Shown: in pieces, positions 1-8,782 of the stretch
How positions within the stretch are numbered: the stretch's first letter is position 1
Layout: the number at the start of each line of letters is the position of its first letter
Source: Planctomycetota bacterium
GTDB taxonomy: Bacteria; Planctomycetota; Planctomycetia; Planctomycetales; Planctomycetaceae
DNA: 44,555 nt
Assembly: GCA_027618475.1 (NCBI GenBank)
Contig: JAQCEJ010000038.1
Location: 1 to 44,555 of the forward strand
Reading direction: 5' to 3'
Notes under the pieces: generated by a model
The model's database searches: none
The model's input: the letters and a program-made list of their open reading frames with translations, nothing else
What the model was told of the DNA's origin: nothing
Program-made: the position numbers and the translations under genes

Positions 1-103
1 ATCTGAAACGTCACGTACCGGGCGTGACGCACGATTTTGGCCCCGATCTTGATCAGCTTTTCTCGCAGTTTTTGTAGGTCAGGCTCATAGCCTGACGATT
101 CTT
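1..103 (-). pseudogene. C-terminal fragment of IS1380-like transposase (partial at window edge)
   Basis: Read on the minus strand from about position 103 down to the edge, one frame encodes a stretch containing LQKLREKLIKIGAKIV followed by RHARYVTFQ. This resembles the C-terminal end of IS1380-family DDE transposases, where a KIGA(K/R)VVRHAR...TFQ(L/M)AEVAV pattern is usual; the match is from memory. The frame runs off the left edge, so the end of the protein is not visible. Upstream (higher coordinates) the sequence no longer looks like transposase and becomes a run of short hairpins, which suggests a truncated copy. No start codon, terminal inverted repeat or target duplication can be seen. 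Confidence 0.5.
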
Positions 104-216
104 GAAACAGACATATTTGTCTGCAAGAACTCGTCGCCCTTTGCAGAAGCATCTTTCAGCGATCGTCAATCGACGAGCAGCCTCGTACGGCTGCGCCGCC
201 CCGATTTTATCGGGGC
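78..216. repeat. Cluster of five short perfect hairpins
   Basis: Five palindromes lie close together: GTCAGGCT/AGCCTGAC (78-96, 3-nt loop), CAGACA/TGTCTG (108-123), TCGTC/GACGA (163-176), GCAGCC/GGCTGC (177-194) and GCCCCGAT/ATCGGGGC (198-216, 3-nt loop). No convincing gene covers the stretch. It sits between the LOG gene stop and the transposase fragment, so it could be a terminator region for the LOG gene or degraded mobile-element sequence. The hairpins are directly visible; the role is not known. Confidence 0.5.
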
Positions 217-253
217 CACCCTGCGCTCGCCGGCGGGTCGCTCTTTCACGCAC

Positions 254-1324
254 CTACATCTCGCGGTTCAGCGTGTCGATCAATTGGCGCAGACGGCCGA
301 CGTGGCGGCGGTCGAAGTGGAAGGCGATGCGGGGGAGATCGGCTGCTTCCCGATCGTCGGCTTCGAAGCGATGAGCCGTGGCCCGTTCGATGGTTCCCGA
401 TTCCAGCAGGTCGCCGAACTCGTTGTTGAGTGTTCGGAGCACGTCATCATTCGGTTCGCTGTTCAATCTCAGCACCAGTCTGTCGTGCAGGTATCTCATG
501 CTGTGATAAACCCGATAGAACTGCGAGATTTCTTCGGCCGCTTCTGAGATATTCGATGTGATGCGATACAACGAGGTATCCGGGGGAGAAATCATCCCTG
601 TCTGCAACAGATGTTCGTCGACGTACGTCTGCCAGCCCGACCAGTACGTCCCGCCGGGCTCGTCGATGAAGACGATCGGCATGAGATCGCGTTTGCCGGT
701 CTGCACCAGCGTCAGCGTTTCGAATGCTTCATCCTGCGTGCCGAACCCTCCGGGGAACACGACGACGGCGTGGACTTCTTTCACGAACAGCAGTTTGCGC
801 GTGAAAAAGTATTTGAGATGAATCAACTTTTCGTCGTTGAGAATGATCGAGTTCGCTTCCTGTTCGAACGGCAGCAGAATGTTGACCCCCATCGACATCG
901 CTGTTCCCGCACCGACGTGGGCTCCTTCCATAATGCCGCTGCCGGCACCGGTCAGAACCATCCATCCCGCTTCGGCCATCACGCGGCCGAATTCCTGCGA
1001 ATGCAGGTATGCCGGGTGATCGGCGGGAGTGCGTGCCGACCCGAAGACCGTCACCTTGCGGCAGTGGCGGTATCGGCTGAAAACTTTGAACGCATATCGC
1101 AATTCTTTAAGCGACCGGCTGAGGATTTTCAAGTCGCCGCGCGAGGCATGATCGCGTTCGAGCTTGTCGACGGTTTCGCGGAGTTCCTGAATCAGAGAAT
1201 TTCGCTGCGCGATTTCGAATTCGGTTTCGGGGAATTCGTCGGAGGAGGAGGGGGCCGACGAAAGTTCGGGGGTGATTTCCACCGTTTCGTCGTAGCGGGG
1301 ATCGTTCGTGTGCGGGTCGTCCAT
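254..1324 (-). CDS. LOG family (TIGR00730-type) Rossmann-fold protein
   Basis: A protein of 356 residues when started at the ATG at 1324; an in-frame upstream start adds only 13 residues. The Rossmann core begins near residue 90 with VTVFGSART. It carries the family signature PGGFGTQDE at about 191-199 (consensus PGGxGTxxE) and [10 protein letters not shown] near 126, the nucleotide-binding region. LOG proteins are cytosolic; some hydrolyse nucleoside monophosphates (cytokinin riboside phosphoribohydrolase, pyrimidine/purine nucleotide monophosphate nucleosidase PpnN). The about 85-residue charged N-terminal extension and about 100-residue C-terminal extension make this longer than the minimal about 190-residue LOG, nearer to the larger bacterial group. 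It is last in a minus-strand run after the STAS gene, but a hairpin between the two suggests separate transcription. The substrate cannot be told from sequence. Confidence 0.85.
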   Translation of the reverse strand: MDDPHTNDPRYDETVEITPELSSAPSSSDEFPETEFEIAQRNSLIQELRETVDKLERDHASRGDLKILSRSLKELRYAFKVFSRYRHCRKVTVFGSARTPADHPAYLHSQEFGRVMAEAGWMVLTGAGSGIMEGAHVGAGTAMSMGVNILLPFEQEANSIILNDEKLIHLKYFFTRKLLFVKEVHAVVVFPGGFGTQDEAFETLTLVQTGKRDLMPIVFIDEPGGTYWSGWQTYVDEHLLQTGMISPPDTSLYRITSNISEAAEEISQFYRVYHSMRYLHDRLVLRLNSEPNDDVLRTLNNEFGDLLESGTIERATAHRFEADDREAADLPRIAFHFDRRHVGRLRQLIDTLNREM

Positions 1325-1412
1325 GAGGGTGCCTTTCCGTACGCATCGAGCGCGGGGTGTCACCGAATCATACGACGGATCGATGACAAATCAATATCGA
1401 AAGCGGAAAGGG

Positions 1413-1430
1413 GCCGGCGGAACCGCCGGC
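1413..1430 (-). terminator. GC-rich hairpin directly after the STAS gene
   Basis: GCCGGCGG and CCGCCGGC form a perfect 8-bp stem with a 2-nt spacer, immediately after the stop codon (1431-1433) of the STAS gene. On the minus strand it is followed by CCCTTTCC, so the U-tract is weak. It probably ends or attenuates transcription before the LOG gene. Confidence 0.5.
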
Positions 1431-1799
1431 TTACGTGCCGATCGCATCGAGTGCTTCGTCGCGCGTTTCGTAGATTGCCCACAGGGTATCGAGGGCCGTG
1501 ATCCGCAGCAGCTCTGCGGCCATCTTGCTGGCACCGCAGAGTACGAGTTCTCCGCCACGGCTTTTCACGAATTTATGACACCGCAGCAACAGGGCGAGAA
1601 AGACCGATCCGAAGTAACTGACGTCGCTCAAGTCGAAAATCGCCATTGGGACTTCGACTTCTTTCAGCGGACTCATGATGACGCCGGCCGCCTGATCGAT
1701 CAGTTCCCAACGCATGCTCTCGACATTGCCCGAGGGGATCACCACCAAAGTGTTTTCGTGCCATTCGAGCCGAAAATCGTCGTGAGACGTTTCTGTCAT
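1431..1799 (-). CDS. STAS domain protein (anti-sigma factor antagonist-like)
   Basis: A single-domain protein of 122 residues from the ATG at 1799 (MTETSHDDF). The open frame extends 32 codons upstream, but that part overlaps the end of the preceding gene and looks non-coding. The STAS fold is recognised by [10 protein letters not shown] near the start, then [18 protein letters not shown], which aligns with the conserved loop carrying the phosphorylatable serine in SpoIIAA-type antagonists, then [10 protein letters not shown] and a final helix. The usual D-S-S-G is replaced by F-G-S-V; the serine is kept but its surroundings are unusual. Family members bind anti-sigma/serine kinases in partner-switching modules. 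No kinase or phosphatase partner is next to it. It lies 53 nt after the HEAT lipoprotein gene in the same direction. Confidence 0.8.
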   Translation of the reverse strand: MTETSHDDFRLEWHENTLVVIPSGNVESMRWELIDQAAGVIMSPLKEVEVPMAIFDLSDVSYFGSVFLALLLRCHKFVKSRGGELVLCGASKMAAELLRITALDTLWAIYETRDEALDAIGT

Positions 1800-1852
1800 A
1801 ATCGACACCAATCGTTTGAAAGAAAGGGAAGAGTCGTTTGTCGTTCGACGTA

Positions 1853-4615
1853 TTATGACGATGTTGTATCGCGTGTCGACTGCAGTTTCCACCAATCCAT
1901 CCAGACTTTCAGCGCGTCGCTCGCCGGCGCGACCGGCGAAAGTTTCTCGGGGCGGCGTTCTTCAGGAACGAGTTCGAGCAGCGCCCGCAAGATGGCGTGC
2001 TGCACGCCGGCGTCGGATTCAGTCCAACCGAGGTTGATCAGCGGTTCGATAAACCGGCTCTGTCGCGATTCGGCCATCGCCGCGATCGCGTGCATGCGGG
2101 TTTCAGAATCGGGACTGCGGCACATCTGCATGAGCACCTGAATGGCCTGCTGGTCCCCCAGTCTGCTCATGGCGATCGTCGCCTCGTTTCGAACGTTGCT
2201 CTGCGCGTGGCTTAACAACGGTCGCAAGCCGCGCGAGGGGACGTCGGCAACGTGGCCGTTCTCGGCATCGGACGACCCGGAGACGGGGGGGCCATCCAGA
2301 ACAATCGGATTCTGACACAGCCCCGTCGCGCGTATCGCCGCGAGTTGCACGTTCGCGTTAGGATCGTCGAGCAACGGCAACAACCAGATGCCGCGTGAAG
2401 GATGCGGATGGCGGACGACGAAATCGCAGCCCAACTGACGAATATCAGGCCATTGATGATTGAGAGCCAACAACGCCAGCTCGGCGGCTTCGTCGGTGCC
2501 GTCGAGAACGATCGCAGCAAAGGCACGTTGCCAGACGATGCGATCTTGTTCGTGCAGCAGTCGCTCGCGAAGCACGCGCACGACATACAAACTGAGCGAT
2601 CGCCGTTCTCCTCCCAGCTGGGCCAGCCGGTCGGCTCCCCGGCGGCGCACGTCGACCGCTGCGTCGGCCATCTCCTTGAGGGCTGCGTACTCTTCGCTGA
2701 CTTCCGGCAAGACGACGTTCAGCAGAAGCGTCTGATCCGCGGCGTTGGACGAGGCCAGAAGCTGTTCGAGCGCAGGGACATCGTCGGCGTTGAACAGAGC
2801 AAGAGAGTTCATGCCGTCGAGCGACACCGCAGTCTGTTCCCGGAACGCATCCCACTTTTGACGGACTTCATTACTCTGCAATTCGCGGGCTTCGGGCGAA
2901 TTCGCGCGATCGACCGCCGACTCGGGTCGATGAACCCGGCCGATCAGCGGTGTTAATTGTTGCTGATCGCAAAAATCGCGAGCGGCCTGTTGTCGTTCGT
3001 TGCGAGAGGCTTCGTGCGGAAAGGTGCTCACCGTATCGGTCCGCCGTTGCAGTTGATCGAAACTGTTCTGCCGTGTGGAGAGATAACCGTCGATCAGACC
3101 GGAATACAACACGGGAACGGCCCATTGATCGGGCCAGGGACGGCAGCTTTCGACAGCTGCTACCTGCACCGACGGGTCGCGATCGACAATCAGCTGCTCG
3201 AGCAGACGCACCGAATCGGTCGTGGGCCGCTCGGCGAGTGACGCCGCCAGACTGCGGCGTACGACGACAGATTCGTCGTCGATATATCGTGTCGCCTCGG
3301 AGACGTGCCGCTGACACAATCCCCGAATCGCCGTCTCGCGGATCGGTTCTTCACGGCGTGTAAGCAAGCGATGTAATTCTTCGACAGCCTGCGGCGTGCC
3401 GAGACGTCCGAGTCCGACGATGGCGTCGCGCTGCACGAGCAGATCGCGATCGCGCGTCAGACTCTGCAACATTTCGAACGAGCGGGCGTCGTCGATGCGG
3501 CTCTCTTCGACGATCGACAGCCATTGAACGAAATACCGGCGAACTGTCACGTCGGGATCGTAACGGGCATTCCAGATCGTTTCGGGCCAGGACGAGTCCC
3601 CCTTCGGACCGCTCGGATTCAAGAGGATCGAATCATGCCAGGCGGCGTGTTGCAGACAGGCGAGCACGGCGGCGCGGCGGATTTCGATCGGAGCCCGCGA
3701 CGCTTGTCCCGACCCTTGCAGGGCGCTATCGAGCATCGGAATCGTCCGGGGAGCCATCCACTGTGCGAGCTGACAATACAATTCGCCCCGGACGGTGAGT
3801 TCGAGCGTCGGATCGTTCAGCAGTAACGCGGCCCTCTCCAATGCCTCGCGGACATCGTCGCATGTGGCACACAACACGCGACACCACGCCTCGGAGGCGG
3901 CGCAACGCATCGATACGCTCAGCCGTGTCGGAACGGTTTTCGCGGGTTCCTCATTTTCTTCAACGTCGGCGGAGGGAGCTTCTTCCTCCTCGTCGATCGA
4001 TTGTCCACGAATTTCCGAAGACTCGACCTCTCCCCGTACGATCGATTCCAGCCGCGACGCCAGATGCTCACAGGTTGACGGTGTGCGTTGACAGAGAAGT
4101 ATCGCCGCGTTGTGGCCGACACGGTCGTTTCGTTCGCTGAGTTCCCGCAAATATTGAATCGCTGCGGAGTCCCCTTTGATTCCCTGTTGTTCGAGCGACA
4201 ACAGGGCCGATGTCGGCCAGTAGTTGTGTTCTATCTCGGTTGGCGTCGCCTCTCCGTCGAGTTCATGCAGTTTCTGCTGAGCTGCGAGATGGTGAAAACG
4301 CCAGCGAAATTCGCCGTGCGGTTCTTCCTCGCGCATGCGCTGGTTCCACACGGCGAGCGGCGACCAATCGCGATTCGGTTGCCAGGCATCGGCATCGAGC
4401 TCCTCGGCCAGCACGTCGAGAAGATGTGAATCGATCGTCGGCGACTCTTCTTGTGCTGATGCCACCTGCGCCGGTTCTCGATACGGCGCATTGATCACAT
4501 GCGGTTGAAACCCCCGCGATCGGCACCCCGGCGCGCAGCAACAGATCGCCAGCAATCCTGCACCCAGCAGAACAGGGGTCACAACCGATTTCCCAATGGA
4601 GAACAACAAAGACAT
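1853..4615 (-). CDS. HEAT-repeat lipoprotein
   Basis: A protein of 920 residues from the ATG at 4615 ([11 protein letters not shown]). The longer open frame starts 38 codons earlier, but this ATG places a clean export signal at the N-terminus: a hydrophobic stretch ending in CCCAPGC suggests lipoprotein processing at one of the cysteines, although the lipobox is not canonical. An acidic low-complexity insert ([16 protein letters not shown]) lies near residue 215-230. From about residue 330 onward there are repeated helical HEAT-like units such as [19 protein letters not shown] and [23 protein letters not shown] arrays are protein-binding scaffolds, and planctomycetes encode many exported ones. 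No catalytic motif was seen. It is first in a minus-strand run with the STAS and LOG genes. A precise function cannot be given. Confidence 0.75.
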   Translation of the reverse strand: MSLLFSIGKSVVTPVLLGAGLLAICCCAPGCRSRGFQPHVINAPYREPAQVASAQEESPTIDSHLLDVLAEELDADAWQPNRDWSPLAVWNQRMREEEPHGEFRWRFHHLAAQQKLHELDGEATPTEIEHNYWPTSALLSLEQQGIKGDSAAIQYLRELSERNDRVGHNAAILLCQRTPSTCEHLASRLESIVRGEVESSEIRGQSIDEEEEAPSADVEENEEPAKTVPTRLSVSMRCAASEAWCRVLCATCDDVREALERAALLLNDPTLELTVRGELYCQLAQWMAPRTIPMLDSALQGSGQASRAPIEIRRAAVLACLQHAAWHDSILLNPSGPKGDSSWPETIWNARYDPDVTVRRYFVQWLSIVEESRIDDARSFEMLQSLTRDRDLLVQRDAIVGLGRLGTPQAVEELHRLLTRREEPIRETAIRGLCQRHVSEATRYIDDESVVVRRSLAASLAERPTTDSVRLLEQLIVDRDPSVQVAAVESCRPWPDQWAVPVLYSGLIDGYLSTRQNSFDQLQRRTDTVSTFPHEASRNERQQAARDFCDQQQLTPLIGRVHRPESAVDRANSPEARELQSNEVRQKWDAFREQTAVSLDGMNSLALFNADDVPALEQLLASSNAADQTLLLNVVLPEVSEEYAALKEMADAAVDVRRRGADRLAQLGGERRSLSLYVVRVLRERLLHEQDRIVWQRAFAAIVLDGTDEAAELALLALNHQWPDIRQLGCDFVVRHPHPSRGIWLLPLLDDPNANVQLAAIRATGLCQNPIVLDGPPVSGSSDAENGHVADVPSRGLRPLLSHAQSNVRNEATIAMSRLGDQQAIQVLMQMCRSPDSETRMHAIAAMAESRQSRFIEPLINLGWTESDAGVQHAILRALLELVPEERRPEKLSPVAPASDALKVWMDWWKLQSTRDTTSS

Positions 4616-4771
4616 GGAAGGAACGAAGAGAAACAAAGAGGGGAGAGCAAGCAGGAAGGAGCCGTAACGTACCAGAACGACGAAATCGGGTGAAGTCGAG
4701 TCCACAACGTCGATACGAACAATCGGCAATTCCTGCCGGTTGGGGATGTCACCGCCGTTAGAGGGGTATCC

Positions 4772-4921
4772 GTTAAATGGTGGTGGTCATTCGGGTAGCC
4801 GGGACAGCTTTGTGTCCCGGTCGCCTGGCGACAAGAGGTCTTCTCAGCCGAGGCCTTCGACCTCGATCCGGCCTCACAGAGGCCAGCTACAGAGGCATCA
4901 CGGTGGGGAACACCATTTAAC
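4772..4921. mobile_element. MITE-like element, family B copy 1
   Basis: A 150-bp intergenic segment bounded by perfect 11-bp inverted ends, GTTAAATGGTG on the left and CACCATTTAAC on the right. Inside are consecutive hairpins: CCGGGACA/TGTCCCGG (4799-4820), GTCGCC/GGCGAC (4820-4832) and GGCCTC/GAGGCC (4870-4884). The left about 35 bp resembles the start of the element at 34575-34816. No protein is encoded. It fills most of the gap between the HEAT lipoprotein and the SecA-like gene. Non-autonomous transposition is inference from the ends and the second copy. Confidence 0.55.
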
Positions 4922-5041
4922 CATACACCCCACCGTTGATCCCCTTCACAAGCCTTCTTTCCAGAATTTGCCTCGACTGATATAAATAACCGGTCGCACG
5001 CAAAGGTTTCGACAGGCCGGTCTTCCCGTCAGGCGTTATCG

Positions 5042-6982
5042 ATGTTTGGTTTTTCGCACGTATTTCATTGGGTAAAAAGCGGTGGAAGTCCCTTGCGCGC
5101 ACGGGTTTCGCGCTGGCGAAACCAGGCCCGCCGCATCGTGGCGGGGTCGGATAAACTCCAATCGATCAGCGACGAAGAACTGCTGCTCAAAAGCCGCGAA
5201 TTGCAGTGGCGGGCCAAAACGGGGGCTCCGCTCAAATGGCTGATGCCCGAAGCGTACATGCTCGTACGCGAGGCCGCGCGGCGAACACTCGGCATTGTCC
5301 ATTACCCCGTGCAGGTGATGGGAGGAATCGGTCTGTTCGAAGGGGGACTCATCGAAATGCAGACCGGCGAGGGAAAGACGCTCACTGCTCTCCTCCCCGC
5401 TTATCTCCGGGCGCTTCCCGGTTATGGGTGTCATGTCGTCACCGTCAACGATTATCTCGCCCACCGCGACGCCGAAGAAATGGGACCGGTCTACAACGCC
5501 CTCGGACTGACGGTCGGCTGCATTCAGACGACGTCGGTTCCGTTCGAACGCAAGGGGGCTTACGACAAAGATATCACCTACGGCACGGCGAAAGAAATCG
5601 GATTCGACTTTCTGCGCGACCGGTTGAAACTCGGTGCCCGAGGAGGCCAGAAAGATTACGGAGAACTGTTCGGCGTCGAAACCGCCGAGCAAGAGGCCCT
5701 CGTGCAGCGCGGACATTACTTCGCACTGATCGACGAGGCCGACAGCATTCTCATCGACGAAGCCCGCACGCCGCTCATCATCGGCGTCGCCATGGATCAA
5801 ACCCCCGCCACGCTGGCTCTGTACAACTGGGCCGAGCAAGTCACGAAATTGCTCGAAGCAAACAAAGATTACATCTACGAGCCGAAGTATCGCACGGCGT
5901 ACCTGACCGATTTCGGCTGTCGCCGACTGCTGATGGTCGAAAAACCGTCGCTGCTCGATACGTTCGATACCGAACGGATCAACAAACACGTCGAACAGGC
6001 GCTCACCGCCCGGTTCGGGTTTCAACTCAATCGCGACTACATCGTCAACGAAGAAAAGATCGTCATCGTCGATGAATCGACCGGCCGCATGATGGATGGC
6101 CGAACCTGGCAGGATGGTTTGCATCAGGCCATGGAAGCGAAAGAAGGAATTCCCATCACCGAAATGACCGGACAGGCGGCGAAAGTGACCGTGCAGACGT
6201 TCTTTCGCCAATACGCCTATCTCTCGGGAATGACGGGAACGGCAATGCAGTCGCGCCGCGAATTCCGCAAGGCGTACAACATTCGCGTGGCTCCGATTCC
6301 CACCCATCGAAAATGCCTGAGACAAGGAAAACCCCCTCGCATTTTCAGAACGCTCGACCAGAAACAACAGGCCGTCGCCGACGAGGTGGAACGGCTGATT
6401 CAAAAAAACTGCGCGGTGCTGGTGGGAACCCCGTCGGTCGCCGCCTCTGAAACGCTTGGCGCGCTATTGAAAAAGCGAGGAATCAACGCGCCGATCATCA
6501 ATGCCAAGTATCACGAACAGGAAGCGGCGATCGTCGTCGAAGCGGGCCAAGAAGCCCGCGTCACCATCGCTACCAACATGGCCGGCCGGGGAACCGACAT
6601 CAAACTGACGGACGCTGCCCGCGCCGCCGGCGGTTTGCACGTCATCGCGACCGAAATGCACACCTCGATTCGCATCGACCGCCAACTCGTCGGCCGGGCC
6701 GCACGACAAGGGGATCCCGGCAGCTATCAGTTCTTCCTGTCGCTCGAAGACGAGTTACTTCGCGTGCTCGAACCCGAATACCGCGAAAAAATGCAACAGC
6801 GCGCCCATCCGAATCAGCAGGGAGAAATTTCACGCTCGTGGATTCGCTTCTTCCGCAAAGTCCAGCGCCGTCTCGAAAAAGAACACTACAAACAACGCCG
6901 CGATCTCTGCCGTCAGGAACACCACCAAATGCAGCAGCATCTGCTGATGGGGCTCGATCCGTATCTGGAACTGACGGAGTGA
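5042..6982 (+). CDS. SecA-like preprotein translocase ATPase, short form
   Basis: A 646-residue SecA-family ATPase. Visible in order: the Walker A QTGEGKT (107-113), VTVNDYLA (134-140), DITYGTAKEIGFDFLRD (177-193), the DEAD box in LIDEADSILIDEARTPLII (229-247), a preprotein-crosslinking region of about 90 residues, then NBD2 with NMAGRGTDI (512-520) and GRAARQGDPG (551-560). SecA couples ATP hydrolysis to pushing unfolded preproteins through SecYEG. Bacterial SecA is usually about 850-1000 residues; this one stops just after the first long helix of the helical scaffold and lacks the helical wing, two-helix finger and the Cys-rich C-terminal linker. NBD motifs also diverge (ATEMHTSIRIDRQLVGRAAR instead of the usual HESRRIDNQLRGRSGR pattern). 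It is probably a second SecA-like protein rather than the main one, hence no gene symbol. It stands alone, downstream of a MITE-like element. Confidence 0.85.
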   Translation: MFGFSHVFHWVKSGGSPLRARVSRWRNQARRIVAGSDKLQSISDEELLLKSRELQWRAKTGAPLKWLMPEAYMLVREAARRTLGIVHYPVQVMGGIGLFEGGLIEMQTGEGKTLTALLPAYLRALPGYGCHVVTVNDYLAHRDAEEMGPVYNALGLTVGCIQTTSVPFERKGAYDKDITYGTAKEIGFDFLRDRLKLGARGGQKDYGELFGVETAEQEALVQRGHYFALIDEADSILIDEARTPLIIGVAMDQTPATLALYNWAEQVTKLLEANKDYIYEPKYRTAYLTDFGCRRLLMVEKPSLLDTFDTERINKHVEQALTARFGFQLNRDYIVNEEKIVIVDESTGRMMDGRTWQDGLHQAMEAKEGIPITEMTGQAAKVTVQTFFRQYAYLSGMTGTAMQSRREFRKAYNIRVAPIPTHRKCLRQGKPPRIFRTLDQKQQAVADEVERLIQKNCAVLVGTPSVAASETLGALLKKRGINAPIINAKYHEQEAAIVVEAGQEARVTIATNMAGRGTDIKLTDAARAAGGLHVIATEMHTSIRIDRQLVGRAARQGDPGSYQFFLSLEDELLRVLEPEYREKMQQRAHPNQQGEISRSWIRFFRKVQRRLEKEHYKQRRDLCRQEHHQMQQHLLMGLDPYLELTE

Positions 6983-7032
6983 GAGGGTCAGAATGATGGC
7001 GGGCTGGTTGAATCGATAACAACCTATTTCGA

Positions 7033-7500
7033 CTATGGTTCTGATCGGCGAGATATCTTTTGTCCAATCAGAATTCCAGCGACTGGCCCGATGAAAACCG
7101 CGACAGTAATTCCATAAAAACGAGCACCGTCAATCCATTTGCGATTCGATAATTTGTTCACATAAAATGGTTGTTCATTTGTCATACCCGCACCGATGAG
7201 ACCTATAACGGTTACCAACGTAATCGCTCCGACAAGACCGTAAATAGCATGTCTCAGCCACGGCCCATAGGTACCTGTCGCAAAAAATGGTCCGATGGCC
7301 GCAAACACGACCATGAATGACACCAATATCACGGTCGCGTATCTCGAATCAGCATGTTCTCGGGAAACCTCGTGTACGAAGTCGGCAGCTTGGATCACGT
7401 AGTACGACGTAAGTCCAAGCACATAGAAGCCGATCACAAATCCAACGAGAATACCCCCAACAAGACCTTTAATTATCGTTCGTGGCAATAATGACTTCAT
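7033..7500 (-). CDS. Small four-helix membrane protein, unknown
   Basis: A 155-residue protein from the ATG at 7500 (MKSLLPRTI); an in-frame TTG two codons upstream is also possible. Four hydrophobic segments are visible: GLVGGILVGFVIGFYVLGL near the start, VILVSFMVVFAAIGPFFA, YGLVGAITLVTVIGLIG and GITVAVFIGPVAGILIG, with a charged loop after the first. It ends in a short basic tail. No family was recognised. The reading frame is more AT-rich than its neighbours by eye, which may point to later acquisition. The SecA-like gene ends 50 nt away and converges on it. Confidence 0.6.
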   Translation of the reverse strand: MKSLLPRTIIKGLVGGILVGFVIGFYVLGLTSYYVIQAADFVHEVSREHADSRYATVILVSFMVVFAAIGPFFATGTYGPWLRHAIYGLVGAITLVTVIGLIGAGMTNEQPFYVNKLSNRKWIDGARFYGITVAVFIGPVAGILIGQKISRRSEP

Positions 7501-7584
7501 TGGCAATCTTGACCCATGAAATTCAATGTTCGATGTAACACAATGAACGAATCAAAGTGTTTCCCACGTTCGTTTCATTTTATC

Positions 7585-8517
7585 TCAACGCGACCACTGC
7601 ACCAAATAAATTCCCAGCGCCACGCAGGCACCGGCGATGAGAAGCCAGTCGGAGAGGGGGTCGCCTCTGAACATGACCGCCAAAGCGATGCCGAAGAGGG
7701 GAGTGGCGAAACTGTAGACCGAAACGTGTGACGCCGCGTGCCGTTTCAGCAGCCATGCCTGGACGGCAAAACAGAAACCCGAGACGACCACACCGTGGTA
7801 CAAAATGCCGAGCATCGCCGGGAGCGTAAAATCCTTGAGCGCCGGTTGCGTCTCGAAGAGAAAGCTGCAGCCGTAGAACAGAATCACGCCGACGATGTCG
7901 TGCCAGAAGATCAGCTTTCCCGGCTCGACGGTTCGAACCGCGATTTTCGTATAGACGATTTTCACTCCCAGCACGAAACCGCTCAGCAACAGCAGAATGT
8001 CACCACGAAGACTCGCCACATCGTATTGGACCACTTCCTCGACCGGTTGCGTGGTGATCAGCACCGCTCCGACGCCGAGAGCGGCGATGAAGAGCCCGGA
8101 AAAATTCAGCCACGACAGTCGTTGAGTCCTCAGAATCGAATGCTCGATGATCGCGACCCAGAAAATGAAGGTATTGATAAACACGGTGGCATGCGAAGAA
8201 TTCGACAACGCGATACCCCAGTGAAACATCGAAATCTGGGCAAACAAGAGAACGCCGGTAATGATCACTGGCTTGGTCTGTCCGGTCACGAGTTTCAAAT
8301 CGCAACCCTCAAACCGGCACCAGCCGAGCATAAAAACGGCAGCGAAGACGAATCGTAAACCCGCAACATGAACGGGGGGAAGAGTTTCGAGCGAATAACG
8401 AATCGCGACCGGAGTCCCCCCCCACAGCGCAACGGTCACCATCGTCCAAAAAATGGCCGACGCGGTCATTGGCTGTTGTCCGGTGGCGGCCGGCGTGTCG
8501 GTCTTCGAAAGGGTCAT
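7585..8517 (-). CDS. EamA/DMT family transporter
   Basis: A 310-residue membrane protein with about ten hydrophobic segments in two repeated halves of five, the arrangement of EamA (DUF6) drug/metabolite transporters. Conserved features include AIFWTMVTVALWGGTPVAIRY at the first helix and LRFVFAAVFMLGWC after it, and the second half starts near ILLLLSGFVLGVKIVYTKIAV. Members export amino acids, metabolites or sugar derivatives from the cytoplasm; the substrate is not predictable here. The start is the ATG at 8517, followed by a polar leader of about 20 residues. It is divergent from the ABC exporter gene that starts 266 nt away, so the region between holds both promoters. Confidence 0.85.
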   Translation of the reverse strand: MTLSKTDTPAATGQQPMTASAIFWTMVTVALWGGTPVAIRYSLETLPPVHVAGLRFVFAAVFMLGWCRFEGCDLKLVTGQTKPVIITGVLLFAQISMFHWGIALSNSSHATVFINTFIFWVAIIEHSILRTQRLSWLNFSGLFIAALGVGAVLITTQPVEEVVQYDVASLRGDILLLLSGFVLGVKIVYTKIAVRTVEPGKLIFWHDIVGVILFYGCSFLFETQPALKDFTLPAMLGILYHGVVVSGFCFAVQAWLLKRHAASHVSVYSFATPLFGIALAVMFRGDPLSDWLLIAGACVALGIYLVQWSR

Positions 8518-8782
8518 TATGATCCAAAGCAGTCGGTGTCACCGCGACGGCTCAAAAGGCGTCTCTCTTGGCGAGGATCGCTCCCCGTGCGATTGGTCTG
8601 GACAGAGATTGAATTTCGCGATTTAATTCGCTCCCCCGTCAGAAGTTGTAACGATCTTTGCACCGACGGGCTACCGGTAAACAAAAAAATCCACTCTGAT
8701 TTCAACGTCACCTTTCCCGGCTGAGCCGTGAAAGGGCCGACGCACTGAGCGCGAGACCACAACAGGGAAGTGACGGTCGAGT

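Noticed and set aside
611-1501. 296-codon plus-strand frame
   Set aside because: Shadow of the LOG-family gene on the other strand; no domain.
5036-6403. 455-codon open frame on the minus strand
   Set aside because: It lies entirely over the SecA-like gene, has low-complexity composition and no recognisable domain. It is a shadow of the real gene caused by GC-rich third positions.
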